Shown piece after piece: positions 38,799 to 39,782 of a stretch of 39,782 bases of DNA (within the stretch, counting starts at the first letter, position 1; each line of letters starts with the position of its first letter). The notes under the pieces are model-generated. The model ran no database searches. It was given only the letters and a program-made list of their open reading frames with translations, and was not told the DNA's origin. The translations under genes and the position numbers were made by a program. The stretch spans positions 1 to 39,782 of the forward strand of contig PWYL01000049.1 in the NCBI GenBank assembly GCA_003568315.1. The letters are read 5' to 3'. This stretch comes from Mollicutes bacterium. Lineage in GTDB: Bacteria; Bacillota_I; Bacilli_A; Izemoplasmatales; Izemoplasmataceae.

Positions 38799-39782
38799 TC
38801 ACAAGGGATATTCGGTATGGTGAACGATGTGGACGCCTTCTTCGAGACGTCTTGTCTTTTGGACCATGAAGAAGCGTATGCCTTCTTCCTGTCTGGTCTT
38901 CACGGGGAGTCCTCCGACTTCTGTCCGGTAGCGCAGCGGCAACTTCGACGACTTCACGAAATCCTCGTGTCTCGCGATTCTTCCTTCAATGGAATCGCGC
39001 GAAGTCGCCGGAAGGCTCGCCAGTGTATCCGAGAGGTCCGTTACGAGACTGGCATCGATCTCAAATCCGATAGAGTTCCTACCAAGCATCGCGGCCGCAA
39101 ACTGCGTCGTGCCCGTGCCGAGGAAGGGGTCGAGGACGGTGTCTTCTTGCACGGAAAACATCCGGATGAGACGCAAGGGGATCTCGAGCGGGAAGGCGGC
39201 GCTCCGCTCGCGGTTCTTGCCGGAAAGGAGCTGCTTTTTCCCGCCGACCTCCCAAAAGCTCGAGAAGAGCCGGTTTCTCTCTTCGTAGAAGAGGGCGCTC
39301 TCGGCGCGCCGTCTTCGTTCTTCACTTGTTTCGAAGATGCGGGGGGCGCCCTTTCGGAAGATGAGGATCTGTTCGTGTTCCAAGGTGACATAGGCGTTCA
39401 CGGGAAGCATGCCGGAGCCCAAGAACTTGTTCGGGGCGTTGGTGGGCTTTTTCCAGATGACGGAAGGAAGAGCGGAAAAGCCCAAGGAGAGCATCTTCTC
39501 CGTGATGCGGGCGGCGTTCGGATGCAGTTCGAACCGTCCGTTCATGCTTCTTGTGGCATCACCGATGTTCACACAGACGATGCCGCCCTCTTTGACCAGC
39601 CGGGGGAGCTCTTCCCAGACGGCATCGAGTTTTTCGTGCATGAGCAAGAAAGCTTTACGGGCGTCCCCTACTTCGAGGGCGCGGGCGATGGCCGGAGAGA
39701 GCTCGGCGAAGGTCGCATCCCACATCCCGATCATGGGATAGGGCGGGGAGGTGACGACGAGGTCGACAGAATTTTCGGGAAG
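38799..39782 (-). CDS. DNA methyltransferase (TSPPY type), partial (5' end off window)
   Basis: About 327 residues are visible; the reading frame runs off the window, so the N-terminus is missing. Catalytic motif DLVVTSPPYPM is encoded at the extreme edge, upstream of an internal ATG at 39734, so that ATG is not the true start. The SAM-binding motif DPFLGTGTTQFAAAMLGRNSIGFEID comes C-terminal to it, the order of beta-class amino-methyltransferases (N4-cytosine or N6-adenine); TSPPY favours N4-cytosine. It converges on tldE. Whether a restriction enzyme accompanies it lies outside the window. Confidence 0.88.
   Translation of the reverse strand, partial: LPENSVDLVVTSPPYPMIGMWDATFAELSPAIARALEVGDARKAFLLMHEKLDAVWEELPRLVKEGGIVCVNIGDATRSMNGRFELHPNAARITEKMLSLGFSALPSVIWKKPTNAPNKFLGSGMLPVNAYVTLEHEQILIFRKGAPRIFETSEERRRRAESALFYEERNRLFSSFWEVGGKKQLLSGKNRERSAAFPLEIPLRLIRMFSVQEDTVLDPFLGTGTTQFAAAMLGRNSIGFEIDASLVTDLSDTLASLPATSRDSIEGRIARHEDFVKSSKLPLRYRTEVGGLPVKTRQEEGIRFFMVQKTRRLEEGVHIVHHTEYPL

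Overview
The window looks like chromosome of a GC-rich Bacillota (Firmicutes), probably an uncultured lineage on the Bacilli/Erysipelotrichia side. Supporting signs are a Bacillus-like RNase P RNA, mutS2, RNase HIII, strong AGGAGG ribosome sites, TTGACA/TATAAT promoters often with an extended TGn -10, frequent TTG starts, a lysine riboswitch and a perfect PerR-type operator. TGA is used as a stop, so this is not a Mycoplasma-type code. Genus cannot be called from the sequence alone.

Layout. 1-7.7 kb (minus): a truncated glutamate-type symporter, an acyltransferase with a zinc ribbon, lepA, a GNAT acetyltransferase, rnpB, pnp and a membrane-anchored hypothetical protein. 7.8-11.2 kb (minus): a four-gene operon (AI-2E family transporter, amidohydrolase, DUF5698/DUF2179 membrane protein, small membrane protein). 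11.3-17.1 kb (minus): rpsO, then the lgt-like/truB/ribF operon, trxA and mutS2. mutS2 shares a compact divergent promoter with rnhC and a DUF1295 protein (plus, to 18.9 kb). 18.9-21.6 kb (minus): feoA-feoB plus a small methyltransferase-like gene behind a TTGACA/TATACT promoter with a PerR-type box. 21.7-23.3 kb (plus): a flippase-like membrane protein and pssA.

23.4-27.5 kb is the unusual part. A membrane PAS-GGDEF-EAL protein and a tiny secreted precursor flank an AT-rich HTH/TPR regulator resembling the peptide-binding RNPP/Rgg class. The precursor carries three perfect copies of DFDDHHIPEHVTV. An identical 29-bp sequence lies upstream of both the GGDEF-EAL gene and the precursor gene, in the same orientation relative to each and exactly 18 bp from each predicted -10. 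This suggests an undescribed peptide-signalling circuit in which the regulator controls its own pheromone gene and a cyclic-di-GMP enzyme.

27.7-36 kb: an M20 amidohydrolase behind a lysine riboswitch with an intrinsic terminator; an ArsR-permease-thioredoxin cassette; a GNAT protein and a divergent beta-lactamase-family serine hydrolase; two tRNA pairs (Ser-CGA/Leu-CAG and Leu-GAG/Val-GAC); a membrane glycerophosphodiesterase; and a flavodoxin/FMN-binding/small membrane protein operon. 36.2-38.8 kb (plus): a tldD-tldE protease pair. The window ends inside a TSPPY-type DNA methyltransferase on the minus strand. Most of the window is compact housekeeping sequence with little intergenic space; the only gap over 300 bp without a gene is around 35.5-35.8 kb.
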